NCBI GenBank assembly: GCA_942491945.1
Contig: CALODD010000040.1
Coordinates: 1 to 59,956, forward strand
DNA: 59,956 nucleotides
DNA from: JAJDYQ01 sp942491945
GTDB taxonomy: Bacteria > Pseudomonadota > Gammaproteobacteria > JAJDYQ01
Reading direction: 5' to 3'
Shown here: one piece after another, positions 25,680-33,577 of the stretch
Layout of the letters: each line of letters begins with the position of its first letter
Numbering within the stretch: position 1 is the stretch's first letter
Notes under the pieces: generated by a model
Databases searched by the model: none
What the model saw: only the letters and a program-made list of their open reading frames with translations
Told to the model about the DNA's origin: nothing
Program-made: the position numbers and the translations under genes

Positions 25680-27656
25680 AGCACAGATACACATCATCGT
25701 CACAACTTGATTTTACGCACCAGGCTTAAGAAGTCAGCTATAAGATGGGCTCAAGCATTTGTGCTTTTGGTTGGAATATTTGCTTTCAACCATGCAATGG
25801 CTCTGGTGCCAAACATCAATACTTTCCCCTATAAGCAGGATTTTGAAAGCTTTGCAACTTGCGGTACGGGCGGTGCTGTACCTTGCCCACTCTCGGCAAA
25901 CTGGAATAATTCAGGAGCTGATGACATCGATTGGACAGTCGATATTAATGGCACAAGCTCATCCTCTACAGGTCCGAGTGCAGACCACACCATTGGCGGT
26001 CTCGGCGGCAAGTATTTGTATACGGAATCCTCCTCTCCAGCCAACCCAAACAAAACGGCTGACTTGATCTCACCGCGCTTTGATTTTACCGCCCTACAAA
26101 ACCCCGAACTCAAGTTCTGGTCTCACCTGTTCGGAGCGACTATGGGGACACTTCGGGTGGATATCAGTACGGATGGTGGTGCCAGTTATACCAATATTGT
26201 GGCCGCTTTCACCCGTAATCTGGACAGTTGGCAAGAACATACCGTAGATTTGTCGGCCTACACAGGACAGGCCAATGTTGTTTTTCGTTTTCGGGGTATT
26301 ACAGGCACCAGTTTTACTTCGGATATGGCAATTGATGATTTCAGTATTGCGTCGGCCGTTCCGTCATCAAATTCAGGTGATACTGCACGCACCACTCAGA
26401 ACAAGATTAAAAACTTTAAAGGTAAAATGGCCCGTCGTATCGTAGGGCAAATTCCGGATTTCTCCGGGTTACTTTCTGGTTTTGGCGTTGGTGGTGCCGG
26501 TGGAGCTTCGGGTATTAACTTTAGCGGCAATGGCGAGTTAACAAATGGTAACTTTGGTTTTGATCTTCGTAACTTCACTAATGCCCTGGCCAGCCAGGCT
26601 CAGCAGAAAGATCGCACAGCATCCGGTGTTTATTCAGAAGAGCGAGAAAATATCCATCATGGCAACGACCATATTTTATCAAATAGGGCTTCTGAAGAAG
26701 GATTGCAGAACAACTCGGATGGTACCTATAACCCGGTTCTAAGCAGTAATGCCTATCAGTCAGATTACAACCTCTGGGCCAAAGGCACTTGGGTCAAGGC
26801 TGAAGAAGACCGAGCCAATACGGATGAAAGGAGTGACTTTTATATCCTGCATGTAGGTGCTGACTACCGTTACAAATCAGATCTTCTGATTGGTGTGATG
26901 GCACAAATCGATCAGGCTGACGAAAAATCCAAGGTTCTGGGAAGCAAAGCAGAAAGTAAGGGCTGGATGATTGGGCCGTATCTGGTAAAACGCTTTGATA
27001 ATGGTTTAACTCTGGATATGCACGCCTCGTACGGACATGCTGACAATGAGATCAGTCCAGTAGGTACCTATGTGGATGATTTTGATTCTAAGCGTTACCT
27101 GCTAGCTGGTAATCTTACGGGTAGCATTGATAAGGAAAAGTGGCATCTTGCTCCTAGTGTCGGGCTGGTTTACTTCAAGGAAGATCAGGAGGCGTACACC
27201 GATTCCACAGGCATAAGAATTGGTAGCCAGAGTAGTGAACTGGGTAGTATTAACTTTGGACCGAAATTCACTTATAAGTATAAAAGCAACAATGGCATGA
27301 TGATTCGTCCTTCTATTGGTATCAAAGGTATCTATGACTTCAGGGTTCCTGATTTAATTGATGTGAACGGACAGGCGGTCGGTATAAAAAAATTAAGAGC
27401 GCAACTCAAGGTTGGCGTGAGTGTCGTCAATCAACAGGGCACAACCTTCTCTGCGAATTACTCATATGATGGCATTGGTGTTTCCGGCTACAAGGCGCAA
27501 AGTGCTGATGTAAGTTTCAATACACCGATCAGTATCGGTAAGAATGGTGCTACTTTGAGCGGCTCTTACTCACTGATGAGCGCGAGAGAAATTGAATACG
27601 GTGAGAAAGACATTCCGATGGATGCACAACTGCAAATATCGATACCGATTCAATGA
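25653..27656 (+). CDS. Autotransporter with MAM-like passenger domain
   Basis: Predicted type Va secreted surface protein, 667 residues from the ATG at 25653 or 659 from 25677. A long basic signal region ends in ...FNHAMA (about residue 50). Residues ~57-235 match the MAM fold closely: DFESFATCGTG, DIDWTVDI, GPSADHTIGGLGGKYLYTESSSP, LISPRFDF, LKFWSHLFGATMGTLRVDIS, SWQEHTVDLSAY, VVFRFRGITGTSFTSDMAIDDFSI. A linker (~240-365) contains KNFKGKMARRI and a Gly-rich stretch. Residues ~371-667 form the beta barrel, starting YNLWAKGTWVKAEEDR, with alternating amphipathic strands. The chain ends QISIPIQ, not in the usual aromatic residue. MAM domains mediate adhesion in animals, so a role in cell contact is inferred. 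An intrinsic terminator follows. Confidence 0.82.
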   Translation: MHGDSTTEMSTDTHHRHNLILRTRLKKSAIRWAQAFVLLVGIFAFNHAMALVPNINTFPYKQDFESFATCGTGGAVPCPLSANWNNSGADDIDWTVDINGTSSSSTGPSADHTIGGLGGKYLYTESSSPANPNKTADLISPRFDFTALQNPELKFWSHLFGATMGTLRVDISTDGGASYTNIVAAFTRNLDSWQEHTVDLSAYTGQANVVFRFRGITGTSFTSDMAIDDFSIASAVPSSNSGDTARTTQNKIKNFKGKMARRIVGQIPDFSGLLSGFGVGGAGGASGINFSGNGELTNGNFGFDLRNFTNALASQAQQKDRTASGVYSEERENIHHGNDHILSNRASEEGLQNNSDGTYNPVLSSNAYQSDYNLWAKGTWVKAEEDRANTDERSDFYILHVGADYRYKSDLLIGVMAQIDQADEKSKVLGSKAESKGWMIGPYLVKRFDNGLTLDMHASYGHADNEISPVGTYVDDFDSKRYLLAGNLTGSIDKEKWHLAPSVGLVYFKEDQEAYTDSTGIRIGSQSSELGSINFGPKFTYKYKSNNGMMIRPSIGIKGIYDFRVPDLIDVNGQAVGIKKLRAQLKVGVSVVNQQGTTFSANYSYDGIGVSGYKAQSADVSFNTPISIGKNGATLSGSYSLMSAREIEYGEKDIPMDAQLQISIPIQ

Positions 27657-27680
27657 TGAGCAATAACACCTAAGCAAATA

Positions 27681-27706
27681 AAAGCCCGATTAGTTCGGGC
27701 TTTTTT
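27681..27706 (+). terminator. Intrinsic terminator after the autotransporter gene
   Basis: AAAGCCCGA (27681-27689), loop TTAGT and TCGGGCTTT (27695-27703) form a perfect stem ending in six T residues, 24 bases after the stop codon. Confidence 0.92.
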
Positions 27707-27855
27707 GTATCTATGTGTACGGTTGCTTCGTACCGTCAGTCATTACTTAGATAACATTTTCCATTTCAGACGTTAAACATGTATTCGTACGGACACGGTG
27801 CGCCGTGTGAGGTTTATCGTTAAGATGGTGCTAGTTCAACAAACAAACCGATACC

Positions 27856-28149
27856 ATGGATACCTCAAGAAAAATCAACACCGAACGACTCGCCGAAGAT
27901 ATTGAACAGTTGAATCTGTATGCGAACGATGAGTCTCTTAAATTGTTTGTCTCCAAGCTTGAAGCCTTGTACCAGGCACCTGAAAGTCAGGAGGCACTGG
28001 ATGACTTCTTCAAGACATTTGATACGCTTGGGTTATCACAAGGCATTGTTCTTACCTATGCACCTTATTCCAAAGTACTACTCTCAGAGGCAATGAATAC
28101 AGATGCCTTTGGTGAATATACCGACGAAGATTTCCAGGGTGGTTATTAA
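27856..28149 (+). CDS. Small acidic protein of unknown function
   Basis: An orphan gene of 97 codons that I do not recognise. The product is acidic and predicted largely helical, with no TM segment, signal peptide or cysteine: it begins MDTSRKINTERLAEDIEQLNLYAND and ends DAFGEYTDEDFQGGY. It is set apart by the autotransporter terminator upstream and is convergent with the LysR gene, 9 bases away. Between the terminator and this gene are two small hairpins (ACGGT/ACCGT at 27719-27736 and CACGG/CCGTG near 27794-27807). Coding character and the start ATG look genuine, but no function is supported. Confidence 0.6.
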   Translation: MDTSRKINTERLAEDIEQLNLYANDESLKLFVSKLEALYQAPESQEALDDFFKTFDTLGLSQGIVLTYAPYSKVLLSEAMNTDAFGEYTDEDFQGGY

Positions 28150-28158
28150 AGCCCGATA

Positions 28159-29022
28159 TTAAAGATCGCCTTCAAGGCGTTCAATCATCATTTCAGCTGC
28201 CTTCGTTAACGTTCGGCGTTCATGCGTAATAATGCCCAATTCTCGGCTAAAGCTGATTACCGTAAAGTGACAGGGCATTAGCTGATCAGATTCCAGCGTC
28301 GTGGGTAGTACACTCCAGCCTAAACCGATCTCGACCATCATTCGAATACTCTCGAGATGATTACTGGACAGGCGAACATTGATCTTTAATCCCTGTTTCG
28401 ATAGTTCGTTCTCGACCAGTTGGCGTGTGACAGTGTGTGTATCGGGCAGAATTGCGGGATAACTGAGTAAATCATCAATGTTCTCTGTCGTCGCCAGCGG
28501 ATGATCTTTGGCGCAGACGATTTGCATCGGGTCTTTCCACAGGGTCTTTGCCTGCAGGTGATCCGGTAGATTAAGCGGCAACGTAATGATTGCCAGCTCG
28601 ATTTCACCTTGCTGTATGGCTTCCAGGGCATCTTCAGAGTCCATAAAGCGTAGATCTAGCTCCACGTCTGGGAAATCGTTGTAATAGCGTTTCAGGCTAT
28701 CTGGGAGATGGTGTAATCCAACGTGATAGCTGGTGGCGATTCGCAATATGCCGGAAGGCTTGTCACTGACTCGGCTGACATCATGTATGCCATTGTTAAG
28801 TGCGTTGATGATCGTCTGGGCGTGGGGCAGGAGACGTTCTCCAGCCTCGGTAAGCGTGATTTGATGGCCAATGCGGTCAAACAGCGATTGATTGAGTCGA
28901 TTCTCCAGTTGGGCAACTCGCTTACTGATCGCGGGCTGTGTAATGTGAATGCTACGTGCAGCGGCAGAGAAGCTACCTTGTTCGTGTACAGCTACGAAGG
29001 CTTTGAGTTCTGAGATTTCCAT
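28159..29022 (-). CDS. LysR-family transcriptional regulator, probably of leuCDB
   Basis: A 287-residue one-component regulator. The N-terminal winged helix (about residues 1-60) reads MEISELKAFVAVHEQGSFSAAARSIHITQPAISKRVAQLENRLNQSLFDR, the LysR signature. The effector-binding domain (about 88-287) includes GILRIATSYHVGLHHLPDSLKRY, a CbbR/CysB-type fold. It is divergent from leuC across 196 bp containing a T-N11-A palindrome, the standard geometry for LysR regulation of a neighbour. The effector is likely an intermediate of leucine synthesis such as isopropylmalate; this is inferred from position only. Confidence 0.9.
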   Translation of the reverse strand: MEISELKAFVAVHEQGSFSAAARSIHITQPAISKRVAQLENRLNQSLFDRIGHQITLTEAGERLLPHAQTIINALNNGIHDVSRVSDKPSGILRIATSYHVGLHHLPDSLKRYYNDFPDVELDLRFMDSEDALEAIQQGEIELAIITLPLNLPDHLQAKTLWKDPMQIVCAKDHPLATTENIDDLLSYPAILPDTHTVTRQLVENELSKQGLKINVRLSSNHLESIRMMVEIGLGWSVLPTTLESDQLMPCHFTVISFSRELGIITHERRTLTKAAEMMIERLEGDL

Positions 29023-29049
29023 AACGGCAGTTTAGAACTACACGGTAAT

Positions 29050-29078
29050 TAATTCCATATAGGAATAGTTTGTATAAT
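29050..29078 (+). promoter_or_regulatory. Possible leuC promoter
   Basis: A perfect -10 hexamer TATAAT (29073-29078) has only a weak -35 (TAATTC at 29050-29055) at 17-base spacing. A weak -35 covered by a LysR operator fits an activator-dependent promoter. The transcript would have a leader of about 130 nt before leuC. Confidence 0.4.
29052..29066. promoter_or_regulatory. Candidate LysR-type operator (T-N11-A)
   Basis: ATTCCATATAGGAAT is a perfect 15-bp inverted repeat with the T-N11-A spacing of LysR recognition sites. It lies 30 bases upstream of the lysR start and ~150 bases upstream of leuC, and overlaps the spacer of a possible rightward promoter whose -10 is TATAAT at 29073-29078. Confidence 0.6.
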
Positions 29079-29218
29079 AAATATAAATTTGAGTAATAGA
29101 TTGAACCGGAGTAGATTCTTGTTTAGCTGAGGGGCTACAGTCTGGATGTGACAGAATCTCCAGGCTTTTGATTTCATTGTATTTTTTGTTCTGGCAATGC
29201 CAGAACCGTGAGAGCGTT

Positions 29219-30628
29219 ATGGCTGGAAAAACTTTATATGACAAGATTTGGGACGAACATGTGGTTCGTACCGAAGACGATGGGACGGCATTGATCTATA
29301 TCGACCGTCATCTTGTTCACGAGGTGACATCGCCACAGGCCTTTGAAGGGCTGCGTATAGCGGGTCGTCAGCCGTGGCGTACCGACAGTGCGCTTGCTGT
29401 GCCGGATCATAATGTGCCGACCACAGACCGTGCAGCAGGTATTGCTGACCCTGTATCGCGTGAGCAGGTGCGTGCACTGGATGATAACTGTGATGAATTC
29501 GGTATCGTCGAGTTCAAGATGGATGATATCCGCCAGGGTATTGTGCACGTGATCGGGCCTGAGCAGGGTGCGACCTTGCCGGGTATGACGGTTGTTTGCG
29601 GCGACTCGCATACCTCAACACACGGGGCCTTTGGTGCACTGGCCTTTGGTATCGGTACTTCAGAAGTCGAGCATGTTTTAGCGACACAATGTCTGATCCA
29701 GAAGAAATCAAAGAATATGCGTGTTGTGGTCGACGGTAAGGTGAATCCGGGGATTACGGCCAAGGACATCGTTCTAGCGATTATTGGTGAAATCGGCACA
29801 GCGGGCGGCACCGGTTATACGATTGAATTCGCCGGTCAAGCGATTCGTGACTTATCCATGGAAGGCCGTATGACGCTGTGTAATATGGCGATTGAAGCGG
29901 GCGCACGTGCTGGCATGGTGGCCGTTGATCAAACCACGATTGACTACGTCAAAGGCCGTCCATTTTCACCGCAGGGTGATGTCTGGGATGCGGCTGTGGC
30001 GCACTGGAATATATTACACAGCGACGATGACGCGGAATTTGATACCGAGGTTGTCCTCAAGGCGGCTGATATCAAGCCTCAGGTGACCTGGGGTACATCG
30101 CCAGAAATGACGATTGCGGTGAGTGCAACAGTGCCAAATCCAGCGGATGAAGCTGACGAAGTGAAACGCAATGGTATGGAGAAGGCGCTGAATTATATGG
30201 ATTTGCAGCCAGGTACACCGATTACGGATATTGCTGTAGATCGTGTATTTATCGGTTCATGTACGAACTCTCGTATCGAGGATCTGCGTGCGGCAGCTGA
30301 AATTGCTAAAGGTCGTAAAGTGGCCGATTCAGTTAAACAGGCGCTGGTGGTGCCAGGTTCTGGCCTGGTTAAACAGCAGGCGGAAGAAGAAGGTTTATCG
30401 GACGTTTTTATTGAGGCGGGCTTTGAATGGCGTGAACCGGGATGTTCGATGTGCCTGGCCATGAACGCAGATCGTCTGGAATCAGGTGAACGCTGTGCCT
30501 CGACTTCAAATCGTAATTTTGAAGGACGACAGGGACAGGGTGGACGTACACATCTTGTGAGCCCAGCGATGGCAGCGGCAGCTGCAATTGCCGGCCATTT
30601 CACTGATGCTAATGAGATGGGAGCGTAA
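29219..30628 (+). CDS. leuC: 3-isopropylmalate dehydratase large subunit
   Basis: LeuC with LeuD isomerises 2-isopropylmalate to 3-isopropylmalate in leucine synthesis; it is an aconitase-family [4Fe-4S] enzyme. The ATG at 29219 follows GAGAG and gives MAGKTLYDKIWDEHVV; an upstream in-frame ATG at 29168 would add 17 residues with no support. The 469 residues match the family. Signatures: GMTVVCGDSHTSTHGAFGALAFGIGTSEVEHVLATQ, FIGSCTNSRIEDLRAAAEI and EPGCSMCLAMN, which carry the three cluster cysteines. leuD follows after 2 bases. Confidence 0.97.
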   Translation: MAGKTLYDKIWDEHVVRTEDDGTALIYIDRHLVHEVTSPQAFEGLRIAGRQPWRTDSALAVPDHNVPTTDRAAGIADPVSREQVRALDDNCDEFGIVEFKMDDIRQGIVHVIGPEQGATLPGMTVVCGDSHTSTHGAFGALAFGIGTSEVEHVLATQCLIQKKSKNMRVVVDGKVNPGITAKDIVLAIIGEIGTAGGTGYTIEFAGQAIRDLSMEGRMTLCNMAIEAGARAGMVAVDQTTIDYVKGRPFSPQGDVWDAAVAHWNILHSDDDAEFDTEVVLKAADIKPQVTWGTSPEMTIAVSATVPNPADEADEVKRNGMEKALNYMDLQPGTPITDIAVDRVFIGSCTNSRIEDLRAAAEIAKGRKVADSVKQALVVPGSGLVKQQAEEEGLSDVFIEAGFEWREPGCSMCLAMNADRLESGERCASTSNRNFEGRQGQGGRTHLVSPAMAAAAAIAGHFTDANEMGA

Positions 30629-30630
30629 CA

Positions 30631-31275
30631 ATGGAAGCTTTTACAACACATAGCGGTATCGTGGCTCCATTAGATCGTCCAAATGTCGATACGGATGCGA
30701 TTATCCCGAAGCAGTACCTGAAATCGATTAAACGCACGGGTTTCGGCCCGACTCTGTTTGATGACTGGCGTTATATGGAGTCTGGAGAGCCTGGGCAGGA
30801 TCATAGTCAGCGACAGGAAAATCCGGACTTTATTTTGAATCAGTCACCCTATGACACGGCAACCATTTTGCTTGGTCGTGAGAACTTCGGTTGTGGCTCT
30901 TCGCGTGAGCACGCCGTCTGGGCATTAACTGACTTTGGTTTTCGTGCGGTGATTGCTCCGAGCTTCGCCGACATATTTTTTAATAATTCTTTTAAGAATG
31001 GTTTGTTACCTATTGTTTTAAAAGAAAAATATATTGATATTTTGTTTGAGAAAGTGGCTGTGAATTCAGGTTATCAATTGACGATTGACCTTCAAAATCA
31101 GCGTATCTCTGGTGATGATTTCGATGCGATGAATTTTGATGTTGATGTATTCAGGAAACATTGTCTGCTGAATGGATTAGACGATATTGGCCTGACATTA
31201 GCGCACTCAGACGCAATAAAGCTGTACGAATCAAAGCGCCAGGAAGAGGCGCCGTGGTTGTTCGCCGCAAGCTAG
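30631..31275 (+). CDS. leuD: 3-isopropylmalate dehydratase small subunit
   Basis: LeuD is the swivelling small subunit that completes the isopropylmalate isomerase active site. It has 214 residues; FTTHSGIVAPLDRPNVDTDAIIPKQYLKSIKRTGFG and LGRENFGCGSSREHAVWALTDFGFRAVIAPSFADIFFNNSFKNGLLP are family hallmarks. Codon choice changes visibly at about 30960, with TTT, TTA and AAA dominating the last 300 bases. leuB follows after 25 bases. Confidence 0.97.
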   Translation: MEAFTTHSGIVAPLDRPNVDTDAIIPKQYLKSIKRTGFGPTLFDDWRYMESGEPGQDHSQRQENPDFILNQSPYDTATILLGRENFGCGSSREHAVWALTDFGFRAVIAPSFADIFFNNSFKNGLLPIVLKEKYIDILFEKVAVNSGYQLTIDLQNQRISGDDFDAMNFDVDVFRKHCLLNGLDDIGLTLAHSDAIKLYESKRQEEAPWLFAAS

Positions 31276-31300
31276 GGATTAAATAAAAAGGACTTTATAT

Positions 31301-32365
31301 ATGACTCATAAGTTATTGATTTTAGAGGGCGATGGTATTGGCCCTGAGATTGTTGCAGAAGCCATGAAGGTGGTTGAGCGTCTGCAAGCGGATTTTGGTT
31401 TTGAGGCTGAAATAGACCATGGCTACATAGGTGGCGCGGGTGTTGATGTAGCTGGTGATCCATTGCCGGATGAAACGCTTGCAAAGGCGAAAGAAGCGGA
31501 TGCTATTTTGCTCGGTGCCGTTGGTGGCCCGAAATGGGACAACCTGGAGCGTCCGATGCGCCCAGAGCAAGGTCTACTGCGTATCCGCGCGGGTCTAGAC
31601 CTGTTCGCTAATCTGCGTCCAGCGATTCTCTATCCAGAGTTGGTCGATGCTTCTACTTTGAAGCCTGAGGTCGTTTCCGGTCTCGATATCATGATTGTGC
31701 GCGAATTGACGGGCGGTATTTATTTTGGTCAGCCGCGTGGAATTCGTGAGCTGGATGATGGTCAGAAAGAAGGCTTTAACACGCTGGTTTATAGTGAGTC
31801 TGAAGTGGATCGGATTACGCGCGTTGCGATTGACGTGGCGAAGAAGCGTGACAGCAAGATATGTTCGGTCGATAAGGCGAATGTGCTGGAAGTCAGTGAG
31901 TTGTGGCGTAATACCGTGGAAGCGGTCTGTGGTGAAGCAGGCGGTATCGATCTGAGTCATATGTATGTCGATAATGCTGCCATGCAGCTGGTACGTGATC
32001 CGAAACAGTTCGATGTGATTGTGACGGGCAATATGTTTGGCGACATTCTGTCGGATGCCGCAGCCATGCTTACGGGTTCTATAGGTATGCTGCCTTCAGC
32101 TTCTCTAAATAGTGATAACAAGGGGATGTACGAGCCGATTCATGGTTCTGCGCCAGACATCGCGGGGCAGGGTAAAGCGAATCCATTAGCGACGATTCTT
32201 TCGGCCGCAATGATGTTGCGCTATTCACTGAACGAGACAGCGCTGGCCGATAAGGTGGAAGCTGCGGTGCAGCAGGTACTGGCAGATGGCGCACGCACAG
32301 CTGACCTTGGTGGTGATATGTCGACTTCAGCCATGGGTGACGCTGTTTTGTCGGCGTTAAAATAG
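31301..32365 (+). CDS. leuB: 3-isopropylmalate dehydrogenase
   Basis: LeuB oxidatively decarboxylates 3-isopropylmalate with NAD+ to give 2-ketoisocaproate. The 354 residues start LLILEGDGIGPEIVAEAMKV. LLGAVGGPKWDNLERPMRPEQGLLRIRAGLDLFANLRP and IMIVRELTGGIYFGQPRGI carry substrate-binding arginines and the catalytic Tyr. GNMFGDILSDAAAMLTGSIGMLPSASL holds the metal aspartates, and EPIHGSAPDIAGQGKANPLATI is the NAD-binding loop. It is the third gene of leuCDB; asd follows after 64 bases. Confidence 0.97.
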   Translation: MTHKLLILEGDGIGPEIVAEAMKVVERLQADFGFEAEIDHGYIGGAGVDVAGDPLPDETLAKAKEADAILLGAVGGPKWDNLERPMRPEQGLLRIRAGLDLFANLRPAILYPELVDASTLKPEVVSGLDIMIVRELTGGIYFGQPRGIRELDDGQKEGFNTLVYSESEVDRITRVAIDVAKKRDSKICSVDKANVLEVSELWRNTVEAVCGEAGGIDLSHMYVDNAAMQLVRDPKQFDVIVTGNMFGDILSDAAAMLTGSIGMLPSASLNSDNKGMYEPIHGSAPDIAGQGKANPLATILSAAMMLRYSLNETALADKVEAAVQQVLADGARTADLGGDMSTSAMGDAVLSALK

Positions 32366-32429
32366 AATTAATTCAATAGCTTATAACTACTAGTTGTAGT
32401 TGATTATTTTAAAAGGTATAAATGCAGTC

Positions 32430-33455
32430 ATGAGTAAAACATACGATGTAGCGGTAGTTGGTGCCACAGGTGCTGTGGGTGAAACAATGCTGTCTATCCA
32501 GGCAGAGCGTAACTTTCCGGTCGGCAAGGTATATCCACTGGCGAGTAGTCGTTCAGCAGGAAAGAAAGTCTCTTTTGGTGATCAGATGCTGACAGTCGAA
32601 GATCTTTCGACATTCGATTTTTCCAAGGTGCAGATTGGTTTGTTCTCAGCTGGGGGCTCTATTTCTGAGCAATTCGCGCCTAAAGCTGCTGAAGCGGGAT
32701 GTGTCGTGATCGACAACACCTCTCAGTATCGCTATGACGACGATATTCCTCTGGTCGTTCCCGAGGTTAATCCAGAGGCCATCGCGGACTACAAGACACG
32801 CGGTATTATTGCGAATCCAAACTGCTCAACCATCCAGATGTTGGTAGCACTTAAGCCCATATATGACGCTGTGGGTATTGAGCGTGTGAATGTCTGTACC
32901 TATCAGGCAGTATCTGGTACGGGTAAGGAAGCGATTGAAGAGCTTGCATCACAAACAGCATCATTGCTGAACGGCAAGGGCGAGGTAGATTGCGAGGTCT
33001 ACCCAAAGCAGATCGCCTTCAATGTATTGCCGCACATTGATGTCTTCCAGGATAACGGTTACACCAAAGAAGAAATGAAGATGGTCTGGGAAACTAACAA
33101 GATCATGGGCGATGATTCAATTAAGGTGAACCCGACAGCTGTACGTGTGCCTGTCTTTTTCGGTCACTCTGAAGCGGTTCATATTGAGACACGTGAAGCG
33201 ATTACCGCTGAGAAAGCGCGTGAGGTGCTGGAAAATGCGCCCGGCATCACAGTATTAGATGACCGAAATGATGGAGGATACCCAACGGCGGTATCTGAAG
33301 GTGCCGGCAATGATGCGACTTATGTGGGACGTATTCGTTCAGATATCTCTCATGACCGTGGTCTGAATATGTGGGTTGTATCAGATAATGTGCGTAAAGG
33401 AGCGGCTTTAAACAGCGTTCAGATCGCTGAAATTTTGATAAAAGACTATATTTAA
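32430..33455 (+). CDS. asd: Aspartate-semialdehyde dehydrogenase
   Basis: Asd reduces aspartyl phosphate to aspartate semialdehyde with NADPH, at the branch to lysine/diaminopimelate, threonine and methionine. The ATG at 32430 (MSKTYDVAVVGATGAVGETML) is preferred to an in-frame ATG at 32400. It has 341 residues. The nucleotide-binding GATGAVG, the catalytic cysteine in ANPNCSTIQMLVALKP (about residue 132) and the conserved NVCTYQAVSGTGK are present, so this is the enzyme, not the Cys-less Usg paralogue. leuB-asd-fimV-truA is a typical Pseudomonas-like order. Confidence 0.96.
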   Translation: MSKTYDVAVVGATGAVGETMLSIQAERNFPVGKVYPLASSRSAGKKVSFGDQMLTVEDLSTFDFSKVQIGLFSAGGSISEQFAPKAAEAGCVVIDNTSQYRYDDDIPLVVPEVNPEAIADYKTRGIIANPNCSTIQMLVALKPIYDAVGIERVNVCTYQAVSGTGKEAIEELASQTASLLNGKGEVDCEVYPKQIAFNVLPHIDVFQDNGYTKEEMKMVWETNKIMGDDSIKVNPTAVRVPVFFGHSEAVHIETREAITAEKAREVLENAPGITVLDDRNDGGYPTAVSEGAGNDATYVGRIRSDISHDRGLNMWVVSDNVRKGAALNSVQIAEILIKDYI

Positions 33456-33486
33456 CGGATAGTTAGTAGAATTTCGTAAAAAAATA

Positions 33487-33515
33487 TTTAAAATCGGTTT
33501 GTAAGCAGCTAGAAT
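33487..33515 (+). promoter_or_regulatory. Possible fimV promoter
   Basis: TTTAAA (33487-33492) and TAGAAT (33510-33515) are separated by 17 bases in the 122-bp asd-fimV gap. Both boxes match sigma-70 consensus at four or five positions. A GAGGAA Shine-Dalgarno precedes the fimV ATG. Confidence 0.35.
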
Positions 33516-33577
33516 CGCTTATTAGAGAGATTGGGGTAGTGCCCGTGCTTTAAGGGACAAGCTGAGGAAATAATAAT

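Noticed and set aside
25653..27656. Pilin, phage tail or S-layer origin for the large accessory protein
   Set aside because: The MAM pattern and the C-terminal barrel strands fit an autotransporter, and no secretion or phage genes are nearby.
32385..32408. Hairpin AACTAC/GTAGTT between leuB and asd as a terminator
   Set aside because: The stem is short and A+T-rich, and the following sequence is an imperfect T tract; it is too weak to call.
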